A stretch of 64,000 nt of DNA from Kordia algicida (GCF_051013375.1 NZ_CP142125.1), one strand, 5' to 3'; shown: positions 44,173-53,127, counted from the stretch's first letter. The notes: generated from the letters alone by a model not told the origin. Made by a program: numbers and translations.

Positions 44173-44477
44173 ATACTATATCTGTTTGTAAATATATGAT
44201 TTTGTTACATATTGGGTATTGTATCTCGACTACGCTCGATATGACAGGTATTAGGCATTAGTATAGTTCTAAATATAATTTCAAAAAACATAATAACAAA
44301 TAACCAAAGTTTAAGAGTTTATAAGTTTAACAGTTTACGTTTTGATTTAAAAAGTTGTGTAAGCATGTCACATCGAGCGTAGTCAAGATGAAACATCATA
44401 AACAATCTTTATTTCCATATAAAAGATAACTTTTTTGATTCCTGTTTTTTCTTTGCATAAAATGGTATTTTTATCTT
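44173..44477. repeat. 305-bp gap with an inverted pair of ACTACGCTCGAT repeats
   Basis: CTCGACTACGCTCGATATGACA (about 44223-44245) recurs inverted at about 44368-44390 (TGTCACATCGAGCGTAGTC and on), with some 120 bases between. The inner part has AGTTTAAGAGTTTATAAGTT-like sequence. It lies between divergent genes 43618 and 44478. For the VOC gene only a weak -7 (TTTCTTTGC, about 44450) was seen. No gene is visible. Confidence 0.65.
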
Positions 44478-45134
44478 ATGAAAATTAGCGAACTCACTCT
44501 TTTTACCACGAATTTATCAGAACAGCGAGACTTCTACACAAATGTGTTAGAGTTGCCATTGATCGCTTCTACAGCAGAAAAATTCACTGTAAAAATTGGA
44601 GTTTCTTCTTTAACGTTTGTAACATCTGAACAGGCGAATCCTGCACATTTTGCCATTAATATTTCATCCTATAAAATTCAACAAGCGTTATCTTGGATGC
44701 AACAGCGAACGGATATTTTATTATGTGAAGGCGAACAGATTGCAGATTTTTCTAATTGGAATGCAGCAGCAGTATATTTTTATGATAAAGATGGAAATAT
44801 TGTCGAATTTATCGCGCGGAAAGATTTAGACATCGTAAACACACATCCGTTTTCTGCGACAGATTTATTGAGTATTAGTGAAATCGGAATTGTTTCAGAT
44901 GATAACGAAGCAATATACCATCAGCTAAATGCAATACTACCAATTGAAATATATGACGGAAATTTTAAACGATTTTGTGCATTGGGAAATGTAGAAGGTT
45001 TATTTATTTTGGTAAATCACACAAAGAAAAAATGGTTTCCAACGCAAGAAGAAGCGCATGTGGCTGATTTTCATATCAAAGGCGACTATAATTTTAGATT
45101 TTTAAATGGTAAAATAGTCACAGAAAAAGAGTAA
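44478..45134 (+). CDS. VOC-family (glyoxalase/dioxygenase-like) protein
   Basis: 218 residues. The first half is a VOC domain (MKISELTLFTTNLSEQRDFY TNVLELPL, later NAAAVYFYDKDGNIVEFIAR), with a paired beta-alpha-beta-beta-beta unit. The second half (ISEIGIVSDDNEAIYHQLNA) repeats the layout. Metal ligands of the fold are probably His in AHFAIN and Glu in VEFI. VOC proteins do isomerase, dioxygenase or resistance reactions; nothing here tells which. It heads a same-strand run with yaaA (29 bases) and a TPR gene (4 bases). Confidence 0.8.
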   Translation: MKISELTLFTTNLSEQRDFYTNVLELPLIASTAEKFTVKIGVSSLTFVTSEQANPAHFAINISSYKIQQALSWMQQRTDILLCEGEQIADFSNWNAAAVYFYDKDGNIVEFIARKDLDIVNTHPFSATDLLSISEIGIVSDDNEAIYHQLNAILPIEIYDGNFKRFCALGNVEGLFILVNHTKKKWFPTQEEAHVADFHIKGDYNFRFLNGKIVTEKE

Positions 45135-45163
45135 ATTTAACATTCAAAAAAGAAAGAGGATAC

Positions 45164-45922
45164 ATGAAAATTGTTATATCACCCGCAAAGTCATTAGATT
45201 TAGATAGCAACATTCCAACAGAAAAATATACAGAAGCCTGTTTTTTAAAAGAAGCCGAACGATTGAACAAAGTTTTAAAAAAGAAGTCTAGAAAACAATT
45301 GTCAAAATTGATGAAAATTTCAGACTCTTTGGCAGATTTAAATTATCAGCGAAATCAAGAATGGAGTTTGCCATTTACTACAGAAAATGCGCGTCCAAGT
45401 ATTTATACGTTTAGCGGACAAGTTTTTCAAGGATTAGATGCTTTTACACTTCCCGAAGATAAAATAGATACCTTACAAAGTACTTTACGAATTCTTTCAG
45501 GACAATACGGATTGCTAAAACCGTTAGATTTAATACAACCGTATCGCTTGGAAATGGGCACAAAACTTCCCGTTGGGAAAAATAAAAACTTATACGAATT
45601 CTGGAAAAAGAAAGTCACAAAACAATTGAATGACGAATTGGAAGCTGACGAATTGTTTGTCAATTTAGCAAGTAATGAATATTACAAAGCAGTTGATGCT
45701 AAAGCATTAAAAGTTCCTGTAATTACGCCAGTTTTTAAAGATTTAAAGAATGGTGAGTACAAAACCATTATGACGTACGCAAAATTGGCACGTGGTTATA
45801 TGACGCGTTATATTATTGAAACTGATGCGAAAACACTAGATGATTTAAAAGGATTCAACTACGAAGGTTACGGTTTTAGTGAAGAAATGTCTACTGAAAA
45901 AGAATTAGTTTTTACTCGATAA
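45164..45922 (+). CDS. yaaA: Peroxide stress protein YaaA (DUF328)
   Basis: 252 residues, normal length. The N-terminal signature MKIVISPAKSLDLDS and the central FSGQVFQGLDAF, RILSGQYGLLKPLDLIQPYRLEMGTKL and the C-terminal GYMTRYIIE block are those of the YaaA family. In E. coli YaaA limits DNA and protein damage by peroxide by holding down free iron, and the fold binds DNA. Here it stands between a VOC gene and a TPR membrane gene, with 4 bases to the latter. Confidence 0.93.
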   Translation: MKIVISPAKSLDLDSNIPTEKYTEACFLKEAERLNKVLKKKSRKQLSKLMKISDSLADLNYQRNQEWSLPFTTENARPSIYTFSGQVFQGLDAFTLPEDKIDTLQSTLRILSGQYGLLKPLDLIQPYRLEMGTKLPVGKNKNLYEFWKKKVTKQLNDELEADELFVNLASNEYYKAVDAKALKVPVITPVFKDLKNGEYKTIMTYAKLARGYMTRYIIETDAKTLDDLKGFNYEGYGFSEEMSTEKELVFTR

Positions 45923-45926
45923 ATAT

Positions 45927-46661
45927 ATGTTTCGTTATTACACACCTGTTCTTATTCTTCAAATCTTCTGTTTGTATCATGCTTACAAAAACCGTAAGGA
46001 TTATTTTTGGTACTTATTAATTTTTATGCTTCCGCTGATAGGAGCAATTTTGTACATTGTCACGCAAGTGTTAAATAAAGCAGACATTGAGAAGGTAACA
46101 GAAGAAATTGCTACGGTAATAATTCCATCACGAAAGGTAAAAGAAGCCGAAAAACGATTGGCGTTTTCAGACACATTTCAAAACCGAGTAGCGCTTGCAG
46201 ATGCACACTTTGAAAATGGCGATTATGAAAATGCAAGTTTGCATTACGAAGCAGCTTTAAAAGGAAATTTCAAAAAAGATTTTTACGTCATTACACAGTT
46301 GATTAGTGCGATGAGTCAATCTCAAAACTATGAAGAAGTGATTCGTTTGGCAGATCAGATAAAGGATAATCACGAGTTTAAAAATTCGAAATCGCAGTAC
46401 ATTTACGGTTTGGCGCTAGATAAATTGGGTAGGATAGAAGAAGCCGAACAAAATTTAAAAGCCATCGATCAGCGATATTCCAATTATGCAGAACGTTTGG
46501 TTTTGGCTGAGTTTTATGCTAAACATGATAAAAAGGGCAAAGCAATTGAAATTTTGGATGAAATCATCTCAGAATCACAACATATGACACCACAAAATAG
46601 AAGAACGTATCGTCAAGTCGTAGCAAATGTGCGGAAGTTTCGTGAGGAGTTGAATGGTTGA
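45927..46661 (+). CDS. Membrane protein with PLDc_N-like helices and TPR repeats
   Basis: 244 residues. Two N-terminal membrane helices (about 5-18 and 26-46; DYFWYLLIFMLPLIGAILYI) look like the PLDc_N/phospholipase D N-terminal segment. They are followed by TPR repeats to the end (NRVALADAHFENGDYENASLHYEAAL; RIEEAEQNLKAI). Probably a scaffold anchored in the inner membrane with the TPRs in the cytoplasm. No enzymatic motif. Follows yaaA by 4 bases. Its TGA stop is embedded in the first unit of a TTGAAA tandem repeat. Confidence 0.75.
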   Translation: MFRYYTPVLILQIFCLYHAYKNRKDYFWYLLIFMLPLIGAILYIVTQVLNKADIEKVTEEIATVIIPSRKVKEAEKRLAFSDTFQNRVALADAHFENGDYENASLHYEAALKGNFKKDFYVITQLISAMSQSQNYEEVIRLADQIKDNHEFKNSKSQYIYGLALDKLGRIEEAEQNLKAIDQRYSNYAERLVLAEFYAKHDKKGKAIEILDEIISESQHMTPQNRRTYRQVVANVRKFREELNG

Positions 46662-46693
46662 AATTGAAATTGAAATTGAAGTTGAACTTGAAG
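46658..46693. repeat. 6-bp tandem repeat over a stop codon
   Basis: TTGAAA units with late variants (TTGAAG, TTGAAC) run six times from within the stop codon of the TPR gene (TGA 46659-46661). Confidence 0.85.
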
Positions 46694-46748
46694 AATGTAC
46701 TTGTGTATTCAAGCGAAATATAATTATTTCTAAAAACTAGCGAAATTA

Positions 46749-47426
46749 TTGTCTTTTTTTCACAAACATCCGTACGAACCTTTTATTCAGTCTGACACTG
46801 AAAAACTAATCGTTGGTACATTGCCGCCACCGCGATTTTCTACAGGTGATTTGCTCGAAAAAGATGTCGATTTCTGCTATGGAAGTTATTACAATTCACT
46901 TTGGTTGTTTATTGATAAAATTCACAATTTAAACTTACGATACGACAATTCTCAAGAGGCAATTGACGAACGCAAGCAGTTTTTAATACAACATAAAATT
47001 GGCGTTTGTGATATTGTGGATAGTTGTGAGCGAGAAAAAATTGATGCTTCCGATTTAGGCATGCAAAACATACAATTGCGTGATGTGATTAGTTATTTAC
47101 AAAAATATCCGAGCATTCATACAATTCTCTTTACAGGCGGAAACTCTAAAAATGGTCCTGAATATTTCTTTAGAAAACACATCAAACCGTACAATCTTAA
47201 ACTAGAAGTCATTTCAGATATAGTTCCTAGAATTCACCAATTTGAATTAGATTCAGAAGCAAAAAAAGAAGCAAAAAGAACAATCAAAACAGTTTCGTTG
47301 ACTTCTGCTTCTGGCGCGGCAAATCGTGCTATTGGAAGCATTCCGTTGTACCGAAAACTAAAAAGCGAAAATCCAAAATTTACTACGTTTGACTTTCGAG
47401 TAATGCAATATCGGAAGTTTTTCTGA
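46749..47426 (+). CDS. Uracil-DNA glycosylase-superfamily protein
   Basis: 225 residues. The UDG fold motif A is seen as LIVGTLPPPRF (GxxPG-like) and motif B as TVSLTSASGAANRAIG. Between them lie FTGGNSKNGPEYFFRKH and the central beta strand HTILFTG. It should act on a damaged or mismatched base or be an inactive relative; motif A lacks the usual Asp/Asn after GxxPG, so substrate and activity are open. The start is TTG 46749, the only start after an in-frame stop. It ends at a strong bidirectional terminator. Confidence 0.78.
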   Translation: MSFFHKHPYEPFIQSDTEKLIVGTLPPPRFSTGDLLEKDVDFCYGSYYNSLWLFIDKIHNLNLRYDNSQEAIDERKQFLIQHKIGVCDIVDSCEREKIDASDLGMQNIQLRDVISYLQKYPSIHTILFTGGNSKNGPEYFFRKHIKPYNLKLEVISDIVPRIHQFELDSEAKKEAKRTIKTVSLTSASGAANRAIGSIPLYRKLKSENPKFTTFDFRVMQYRKFF

Positions 47427-47440
47427 AAAAAGAATCCACA

Positions 47441-47482
47441 AAAAAACTCCGAAAGTAACTAATACTTTTCGGAGTTTTTTTA
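47441..47482. terminator. Bidirectional terminator
   Basis: AAAAAACTCCGAAAGT pairs with ACTTTTCGGAGTTTTTT with a single bulged base. It sits between the convergent UDG-like gene (+) and the DUF805 gene (-). Confidence 0.88.
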
Positions 47483-47501
47483 TAATATATTTTTCTATTT
47501 C

Positions 47502-47918
47502 TTAGTAATTTGACTTTGGACCGATGTTATTTAAATCATCCGTGTATGCCGCTTTTGGATCTGGTCCGTATTGATTTGGTCCAACTTGTCCTTCTGTGCA
47601 CATTAATACAAGTAACCAAATAGGTCCAATTAACGGAATGAATGATATCAAATACATCCAACCACTATTTCCTGTGTCGTGTAAGCGTCTTACAACTACA
47701 GCAATACTTGGAATTAAAACACCTAAAGCATATATTATTACCAAAATAGCTCCTAATGCCATAAGCGATTCGCTCATAATTGCTAAAATTCCTACTATTA
47801 CATAAAGTCCAATGATGATTAAGAAATTAAACAATACAAACATCCAGTATTCCTGACGTCTTGCTCTACCTTCAAAATTTGCGTAGTTATCGCGAACTAC
47901 TTTTAAATACCATTCCAT
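47502..47918 (-). CDS. DUF805 membrane protein
   Basis: 138 residues of the DUF805 (YhaH-like) family. It has the start YLKVVRDNYANFEGRARRQEYW, three to four membrane helices, then the signature VVRRLHDTGNSGWMYLISFIPLIGPI and the tail CTEGQVGPNQYGPDPK. Inner membrane protein; the family's role is unknown. A single-gene unit. Confidence 0.9.
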   Translation of the reverse strand: MEWYLKVVRDNYANFEGRARRQEYWMFVLFNFLIIIGLYVIVGILAIMSESLMALGAILVIIYALGVLIPSIAVVVRRLHDTGNSGWMYLISFIPLIGPIWLLVLMCTEGQVGPNQYGPDPKAAYTDDLNNIGPKSNY

Positions 47919-47995
47919 AATTATTAATGTTGATTAGTGTTAGTTAGTTTCAAATATAAATAAATTTTTGTAAGTCTTTTTTGAAAGATGAAAAA

Positions 47996-48493
47996 TTATA
48001 GCTTCGATTTCAAATGCTTTTCAAGTTTTCCTTTCTTCTGAAGTTTCTTGTAGCGTTCAATGGCTTTTATTTTTCCCATTTCTTTTCTATTGGCATCATA
48101 AAACGTAATGACGTTCTCAATACCACGAATATTTCCTTGCAGATCATTCTTATAATCGTTGTTTTCAATACAATAAGAAGCCCAACCGCCCATGTAGATG
48201 ATAAATGATTCAGGCGATTCAATAAATGTTACAATCTCAGTAGAAATATTAAGCGTGATTTTTGGTGTGCCTTCCAACCATTTCATTAAAAATTGTTGTA
48301 CTTGAATGCGCTTTGTCTTCTGTGAATTGATCGGAGTTTCCACCAACCATTTTGTAGCAGCTACTACGTCTTTTTCGTAGGTTTCATAATCTGCTGCTTT
48401 TTCAAAGGAATAATTAGGAACTTTAAATTCTTGTGCGTGTGCAGTCATAAAAAGGCATAGCATGCATGCCAAAGGAAGTAGTTTTTTTATCAT
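47996..48493 (-). CDS. Hypothetical secreted protein
   Basis: 165 residues with a signal peptide (cleavage after TAHAQ, about residue 21), so periplasmic or surface. The mature part begins EFKVPNYSFEKAADYETYEK and is mostly helical, ending in a Lys-rich tail (RYKKLQKKGKLEKHLKSKL). One Cys remains (WASYCIEN). The family is not recognised and no function can be given. It is a single-gene unit, upstream of the DUF805 gene on the same strand and 77 bases from it. Confidence 0.72.
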   Translation of the reverse strand: MIKKLLPLACMLCLFMTAHAQEFKVPNYSFEKAADYETYEKDVVAATKWLVETPINSQKTKRIQVQQFLMKWLEGTPKITLNISTEIVTFIESPESFIIYMGGWASYCIENNDYKNDLQGNIRGIENVITFYDANRKEMGKIKAIERYKKLQKKGKLEKHLKSKL

Positions 48494-48550
48494 AATACAG
48501 TTTTAATGTGTCTCAAATATAATAAAATAAACCAAAGTAGTACTAAAAAA

Positions 48551-48582
48551 AATGAGCTTCGATTTTTACATCAAAGCTCATT
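48551..48582 (-). terminator. Terminator of the metallophosphoesterase gene
   Basis: 9-bp stem AATGAGCTT / AAGCTCATT (48551-48559, 48574-48582) followed on the minus strand by eight T. It lies 11 bases past the stop at 48594. Confidence 0.82.
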
Positions 48583-48593
48583 AGCAAATATGA

Positions 48594-49157
48594 TTATCTG
48601 TTCTCCTTTTCAAAAGGCGGTTTCCAGTTTTTTGTTTTCATAATGACTTTCACTTCTTCATATGATAACGGATAGAAATTGTGACAATCTACACCAATAT
48701 CAAACGATAAGGAAGTAGGATCGTCTGGCAAGGTTCCGTGTGAATGCCCGTATAAATGATACGTTCCCCAATGAGAAGCGTTCCATTCGCGCAATGCATA
48801 ATGAAACAGCACAATCATTTGTTCGCCACGTTCAAACTCGTCGTCTTTTACAACCAATTCGTAATAATCTTTTATCCATTCAAATCGTGTATGACAGGCT
48901 TGCGCCGATTTTTCGTGATTTCCATTAATCAGATAGATTTTCCCGTTCAAGCGATCTAAAATCTTTCTCAATTTTCCAGAGGAAGAAAGCCCAACATCAC
49001 CAAGGTGATATACTTCGTCTTCTGGTGTTACTTTTTCATTCCATTTCTTAATCAACATTTCGTCCATTTCGTTGACATCTGCAAACGGACGTTCCGAAAA
49101 TTTAAGGATGTTTTTATGTCCAAAGTGATGGTCTGAAGTAAAAAATATGTTACTCAT
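48594..49157 (-). CDS. Metallophosphoesterase, calcineurin-like
   Basis: 187 residues. The binuclear metal site is recognisable in order: TSDHHFGH, HLGDVG, NGNHE, FHYALREW and YGHSHG. Such single-domain enzymes hydrolyse phosphodiesters; the short length and DHHFGHKNI start are those of small phage/bacterial phosphoesterases. Substrate not known. Cytoplasmic (no signal). Single-gene unit with its own terminator. Confidence 0.9.
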   Translation of the reverse strand: MSNIFFTSDHHFGHKNILKFSERPFADVNEMDEMLIKKWNEKVTPEDEVYHLGDVGLSSSGKLRKILDRLNGKIYLINGNHEKSAQACHTRFEWIKDYYELVVKDDEFERGEQMIVLFHYALREWNASHWGTYHLYGHSHGTLPDDPTSLSFDIGVDCHNFYPLSYEEVKVIMKTKNWKPPFEKENR

Positions 49158-49310
49158 TTTTCAAATTTTTAATTCAATATTATTTTTAAACTTCTATGGT
49201 CATTGAAATCGAAATTCCAACTTTGGACGCACCAAATTACATCGTTTTGTTTTTACAAGTGTTCATCGTTTTTCATTTTAAGTGGCAAATGTAGTGAAAA
49301 CAATACAATG

Positions 49311-49982
49311 TTAATTTCCACTTTCGGATTGTTCTATCTTTAATTGTTGTTTCCTAATCATTCGTTGTCTGATGATATTATCTGCAATCGTAATCGTAAA
49401 AACGGCAGCAATGAAACGATTGTTATAATCTCCAATTTTTGTTGAAAATTTGCCATTTCTTCCTTCATCATCAAAATCTTGATACAGTGTTCTAATTAAA
49501 ATACCTTGCACCATTCCTAACGTTTTTATTTGATTATGAACATATTGAATTTTAGGTTCTTTTTCGCCAACGAGCTTCAAATAATTCATAAATTTCTTTT
49601 CATATGCAATATTCTGAATGGTTATAGAATCGTTTATTTCGTAATTAAATCCTTTACTTTCTTCCCAAATTTCGTCATAAGTTTCCTGATCGATATTTTT
49701 GTATAATCGTTGTATACTTTCGTCATCAAATCCGCTAACATCATAAGACATCGCATTGACATTTTCTTTGGCAAATTTGTGAAACGCCGAATCTATTTGA
49801 TTGCTATTTGTTTGTTTTTTAAGGTGTTCTTCATAAAAAGATATAATCTTGCCAATATCTCCAATTTCTGTATCGTTAAAAATTTGTTGCAGCTCAGGAG
49901 TCGTCTGTATTTCGCTTTTCTTCTCACAAGAAAAAATAAAAACGCAACTTATAATTGATAATAGAATAGTGATTTTTTTCAT
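49311..49982 (-). CDS. Hypothetical lipoprotein
   Basis: 223 residues. The lipoprotein signal MKKITILLSIISCVFIFSC gives a lipidated Cys19. The mature part is highly charged and helical (FHKFAKENVNAMSYDVSGFDD, YEKKFMNYLKLVGEKEPKIQ). A more hydrophobic C-terminal stretch follows (FIAAVFTITIADNIIRQRMI), ending in a polar tail. The family is not recognised. It is 12 bases downstream of rlmF on the same strand, which suggests co-transcription. Confidence 0.72.
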   Translation of the reverse strand: MKKITILLSIISCVFIFSCEKKSEIQTTPELQQIFNDTEIGDIGKIISFYEEHLKKQTNSNQIDSAFHKFAKENVNAMSYDVSGFDDESIQRLYKNIDQETYDEIWEESKGFNYEINDSITIQNIAYEKKFMNYLKLVGEKEPKIQYVHNQIKTLGMVQGILIRTLYQDFDDEGRNGKFSTKIGDYNNRFIAAVFTITIADNIIRQRMIRKQQLKIEQSESGN

Positions 49983-49994
49983 AGTTATCTGTTT

Positions 49995-50912
49995 TTAAAA
50001 ACTCCAAGCCACCATACGACTCACTTTATTTCCTTGTCCCATCGGAATGGTCTTTACAGTGGTTGCATTTACACGTTTTAAAGCATCATAAATAGCGGGT
50101 AAATTGGCTTCTTTAGAAACCAATGTCGTAAACCATTGGCATTGTTTTGAAAACTGTTTGCTTTCTTGAATCATGGTTTTAATAAACTTCTTTTCGCCGC
50201 CTTTGCACCACAATTCATTATGTTGACCGCCAAAATTCAATTCAGTTTTTACAGGTTTCTTTCCTTTTAAATTTTGCAACTTCCGCAAAGTTCCTGCTTG
50301 TGCTTCTTTTGCTGATTTGTGAAAAGGCGGATTGCAAAGTGTCACGGTAAATTTGTCTTTCGACTGAATAATTCCTTTAAAAATTTGATTCGGATTTTCC
50401 TGTTGACGAAACGCAATGCAACCTTGTAAGTTTTCGTTATTTGCAACAATATTCCGCGCGTTTTCAATAGAAACTTCATCAATGTCTGAAGCGACAAACG
50501 ACCAACCATATTCCTGCGTTCCAATGATGGGATAAATGCAATTTGCGCCTGTACCAATATCTAAACAGGTAATTTTTTCTCCTTTCGGGATTTTTCCCTG
50601 ATTCGTTTCCGCCAAAAGCGTTGCCAAATAATGAATATAATCAGCTCTGCCAGGAATTGGCGGACATAAATAATTTGCTGGAATCTCCCAAAAATCAATC
50701 GCGTAATAATGCTTCAACAAAGCTTTATTGAGCATTTTAACCGCTTTTGGATCAAAAAAATCAATAGATTCGTCTCCAAATTTATTCAACAAAACAAATG
50801 GTTTCAATGCTGGACACGTTTTTGTAAGCAACGAAAAATCGTAACGCCCTTGATGTTTGTTGAGTGGATGTAATTTCGATTTAATTACTTTGCGCTTTTT
50901 TCCTGAATCCAT
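49995..50912 (-). CDS. rlmF: 23S rRNA (adenine(1618)-N(6))-methyltransferase
   Basis: 305 residues, standard length. It methylates A1618 of 23S rRNA with SAM. The SAM motif is TCLDIGTGANCIYP and the N6-adenine catalytic motif is CNPPFHKS. The family-specific LHPLNKHQGRYDFSLL near the start and FGGQHNELWCKGGEKKF are also present. The start ATG 50912 overlaps the 3' end of the DUF885 gene by 28 bases. The hypothetical lipoprotein gene follows. Confidence 0.94.
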   Translation of the reverse strand: MDSGKKRKVIKSKLHPLNKHQGRYDFSLLTKTCPALKPFVLLNKFGDESIDFFDPKAVKMLNKALLKHYYAIDFWEIPANYLCPPIPGRADYIHYLATLLAETNQGKIPKGEKITCLDIGTGANCIYPIIGTQEYGWSFVASDIDEVSIENARNIVANNENLQGCIAFRQQENPNQIFKGIIQSKDKFTVTLCNPPFHKSAKEAQAGTLRKLQNLKGKKPVKTELNFGGQHNELWCKGGEKKFIKTMIQESKQFSKQCQWFTTLVSKEANLPAIYDALKRVNATTVKTIPMGQGNKVSRMVAWSF

Positions 50913-52675
50913 GCATCAATTTTATCTTCCAACAATTGCAACGGAATACAACCTGTACGCAATACCTGATTGTGGAATTCTTTAATATCAAACTTTTCGC
51001 CAAGTTGTTCTTTTGCCCTTGCACGTAGTTCTCTAATCTTTAACTGTCCAATTTTATATGACAACGCTTGCCCAGGATTTGCCATATAACGTTCAATCTC
51101 AGAAATGATACTTGCTTCGCTTTCGGCTTCATTACTCAGAGAATATGCAATTGCTTGTTCGCGTGTCCAACCTTTGGCGTGTAAACCTGTATCAACCACC
51201 AAACGAATGGCGCGATGCATTTCCATACCCAACATTCCAAAATATTGATACGGATCTGTATACAAACCTAATTCTTTTCCTAGCGATTCTGTGTATAACG
51301 CCCAACCTTCGCCATACGCGCTATACCAAAGCGTTTTACGAAATGCAGGTAACTTTTCGTTTTCTTGTGTTAATGAAATTTGGTAATGATGTCCAGGAAT
51401 CGCTTCATGTAAAAATAGTGCTTCATCTGAAAATACATTGTAGGTTTTCGCATCAGGAATTGGCGTGTAAAAAATTCCAGGACGTGTTCCGTCTAACGAA
51501 CCTTGATTGTATTCTGCGCTTGCGGATGCTTCTCTAAAAGCTTCTGTACGACGCACTTCAAAAGGAGTTTTTGGTTTCAAATCAAACAACTTTTCAATTT
51601 GAGGTTTCATCTTTTCATGAATCGCATTAAAATTATCAATAATCTGTTGTGGTTCGTCATACGGCATTAATTCTTTATTCGTTCGCACATAATTAAAAAA
51701 CGATTTTAAATCACCTTTATAACCAACTTGCGTTTTTACTTTTTCCATTTCAGCTAAAATTCGTACAACTTCTTTTAAGCCTAATTCGTGGATTTCATCC
51801 GCAGTCATGTTGGTTGTTGTATAATTTTTGATAGCATGATTGTAATACGCTTCTCCATACGGAATTGCCGAAATTCCACTACTTTCTCTACCTGCGTTTA
51901 GGTAATCTTGCTTTAGAAATTGGTGAATATCTTTAAAAGTAGGAATGAGTGTTTCGGTTAAAAATTTTGTGTATTTATTTTTCAATTCTTGTTGACTTTC
52001 GTCAGAAAAATCTTTTGGGAAGTTTTTAATTGGCGAATAAAATAGATGCTTTTCAACTTCGGTATTCGCTAAAACTTCAAACTGCGGAATCACCTTTTTA
52101 ATCAACGATTTTGGCAATACAAATTCATTTTCGATACCTTCTTGCATACGTTCTTTGGCAGTTACCAACCAAGTGTTGTAACCTTCCAAACGCTTCAACC
52201 AATTATGATAATCTTCAACAGTTTTAAAAGGTTGTGCGCCCGCGCCACTTGCCAATTGCCCGACACTCAAATTCAATGTCCACATTTGATTAATTGGCAT
52301 CAAAAGATCATTTTTAAAACTCAACTGTCTTAAATTCATGTCGCAATCCCAATTTAAAATAGCTTTGCTGAGTTGCTCACTTTCCGAAAGATTTGCATTA
52401 TCAAATCCTTGTAAAGAATCTTTAAAAAATCGGTAATGTTCTTTTAATTTCTCTTGATGTTCATCAGATAAAAAGTTAGGAAACTGATCGTTAAATCGAT
52501 GATCTCCGGTGGCTGTAGCCAACAACGGATTCAATTCGAGTCCTTTGGCATAATAATCATCTAAAAAAGCGGAAAAAGTTGTGGTGTTTTTTGTTGTTTC
52601 AGAAGTATCTGATTTTTTTTCATCTGCACAAGCAAAGCAAAGCAGTGCCAATAAAATATAGCTGTATTTTTTCAT
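50885..52675 (-). CDS. DUF885 lipoprotein, putative metallopeptidase
   Basis: 596 residues from ATG 52675 (MKKYSYILLALLCFAC, lipidated Cys16). A further 50 codons upstream are open but carry no signal peptide and are rejected. DUF885 proteins have a peptidase-like helical fold; here the motif ALFLHEAIPGHHYQ contains the HExxxxHH metal-binding pattern, and LVVDTGLHAKGWTREQA supports the family. Likely a surface or periplasmic dipeptidase-type enzyme. It overlaps rlmF, with which it forms an operon. Confidence 0.9.
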   Translation of the reverse strand: MKKYSYILLALLCFACADEKKSDTSETTKNTTTFSAFLDDYYAKGLELNPLLATATGDHRFNDQFPNFLSDEHQEKLKEHYRFFKDSLQGFDNANLSESEQLSKAILNWDCDMNLRQLSFKNDLLMPINQMWTLNLSVGQLASGAGAQPFKTVEDYHNWLKRLEGYNTWLVTAKERMQEGIENEFVLPKSLIKKVIPQFEVLANTEVEKHLFYSPIKNFPKDFSDESQQELKNKYTKFLTETLIPTFKDIHQFLKQDYLNAGRESSGISAIPYGEAYYNHAIKNYTTTNMTADEIHELGLKEVVRILAEMEKVKTQVGYKGDLKSFFNYVRTNKELMPYDEPQQIIDNFNAIHEKMKPQIEKLFDLKPKTPFEVRRTEAFREASASAEYNQGSLDGTRPGIFYTPIPDAKTYNVFSDEALFLHEAIPGHHYQISLTQENEKLPAFRKTLWYSAYGEGWALYTESLGKELGLYTDPYQYFGMLGMEMHRAIRLVVDTGLHAKGWTREQAIAYSLSNEAESEASIISEIERYMANPGQALSYKIGQLKIRELRARAKEQLGEKFDIKEFHNQVLRTGCIPLQLLEDKIDAWIQEKSAK

Positions 52676-52787
52676 CGTAAGATTTTCATTAAATATGCTT
52701 AAAAATACTACTTTTTTTGATTGTGATGAAGGTTCTTGGCGATGAGGAATAATTGTTGTTTTGAAAAGTCGCAAAATAGCTCTTATA

Positions 52788-52817
52788 AAAACCTGAATGC
52801 CTGAACATTCAGGTTTT
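52788..52817 (-). terminator. Terminator after the GG-leader peptide gene
   Basis: Perfect 12-bp stem AAAACCTGAATG / CATTCAGGTTTT (52788-52799, 52806-52817) with a 6-base loop, T-rich on the minus strand. It is 29 bases downstream of the peptide's stop and marks that region as a real transcription unit. Confidence 0.85.
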
Positions 52818-52846
52818 CTTTTCAAGAATAACCTACTAATAGCAAT

Positions 52847-53084
52847 CTAGCAGCATTCTGTCCAATTGCAAGATGGTTGATTGTTGTATGCACATGAAAA
52901 TTGACATGTGTTTTGCGGCGATCTGCTTACAGGTTCTAATTTGCAAGCAAAAATTGGCAATGTTTTGATTTCAATTGGATTCCCGCCAGTTCCAGTTTCC
53001 GGTTGCGCCACCACGCATGTTGTTTAAATCTGAAATAGCTGTTTTCTTTAAGTGCAATGCTTTGTTTAATTTTTGTTTTTTCAT
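52847..53084 (-). pseudogene. GG-leader, Cys-rich peptide precursor (class I lanthipeptide-like), frameshifted
   Basis: ATG 53084 opens a leader MKKQKLNKALHLKKTAISDL followed by NNMRGGATGN; this frame stops after 37 residues (TGA 52971). A second frame continues to TAG 52847-52849 and encodes a core GTGGNPIEIKTLPIFACKLE, then CQFSCAYNN, QPSCNWTECC with six Cys and several Ser/Thr. The span is 238 bases, one more than a multiple of three, so removing one base just after MRGG joins leader and core into 78 residues. The leader is of the Bacteroidetes GG-type natural-product precursor/class I lanthipeptide kind. A 12-bp terminator follows. No LanB, LanC, peptidase or exporter gene is in the window. 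Lesion or sequence error. Confidence 0.72.
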
Positions 53085-53113
53085 AATTACATGATTAAAA
53101 AGTTACTAATTGT

Positions 53114-53127
53114 ACATTTCGAAATGT
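53114..53127. promoter_or_regulatory. 14-bp palindrome upstream of the peptide gene
   Basis: ACATTTCGAAATGT is a perfect palindrome 30 bases before ATG 53084. It is placed where an operator would act. No clear TAnnTTTG box was found nearby. Confidence 0.45.

Noticed and set aside
52676..52825. 50-residue extension of the DUF885 lipoprotein
   Set aside because: The lipobox signal begins at ATG 52675; the extension runs into the terminator of the peptide gene.
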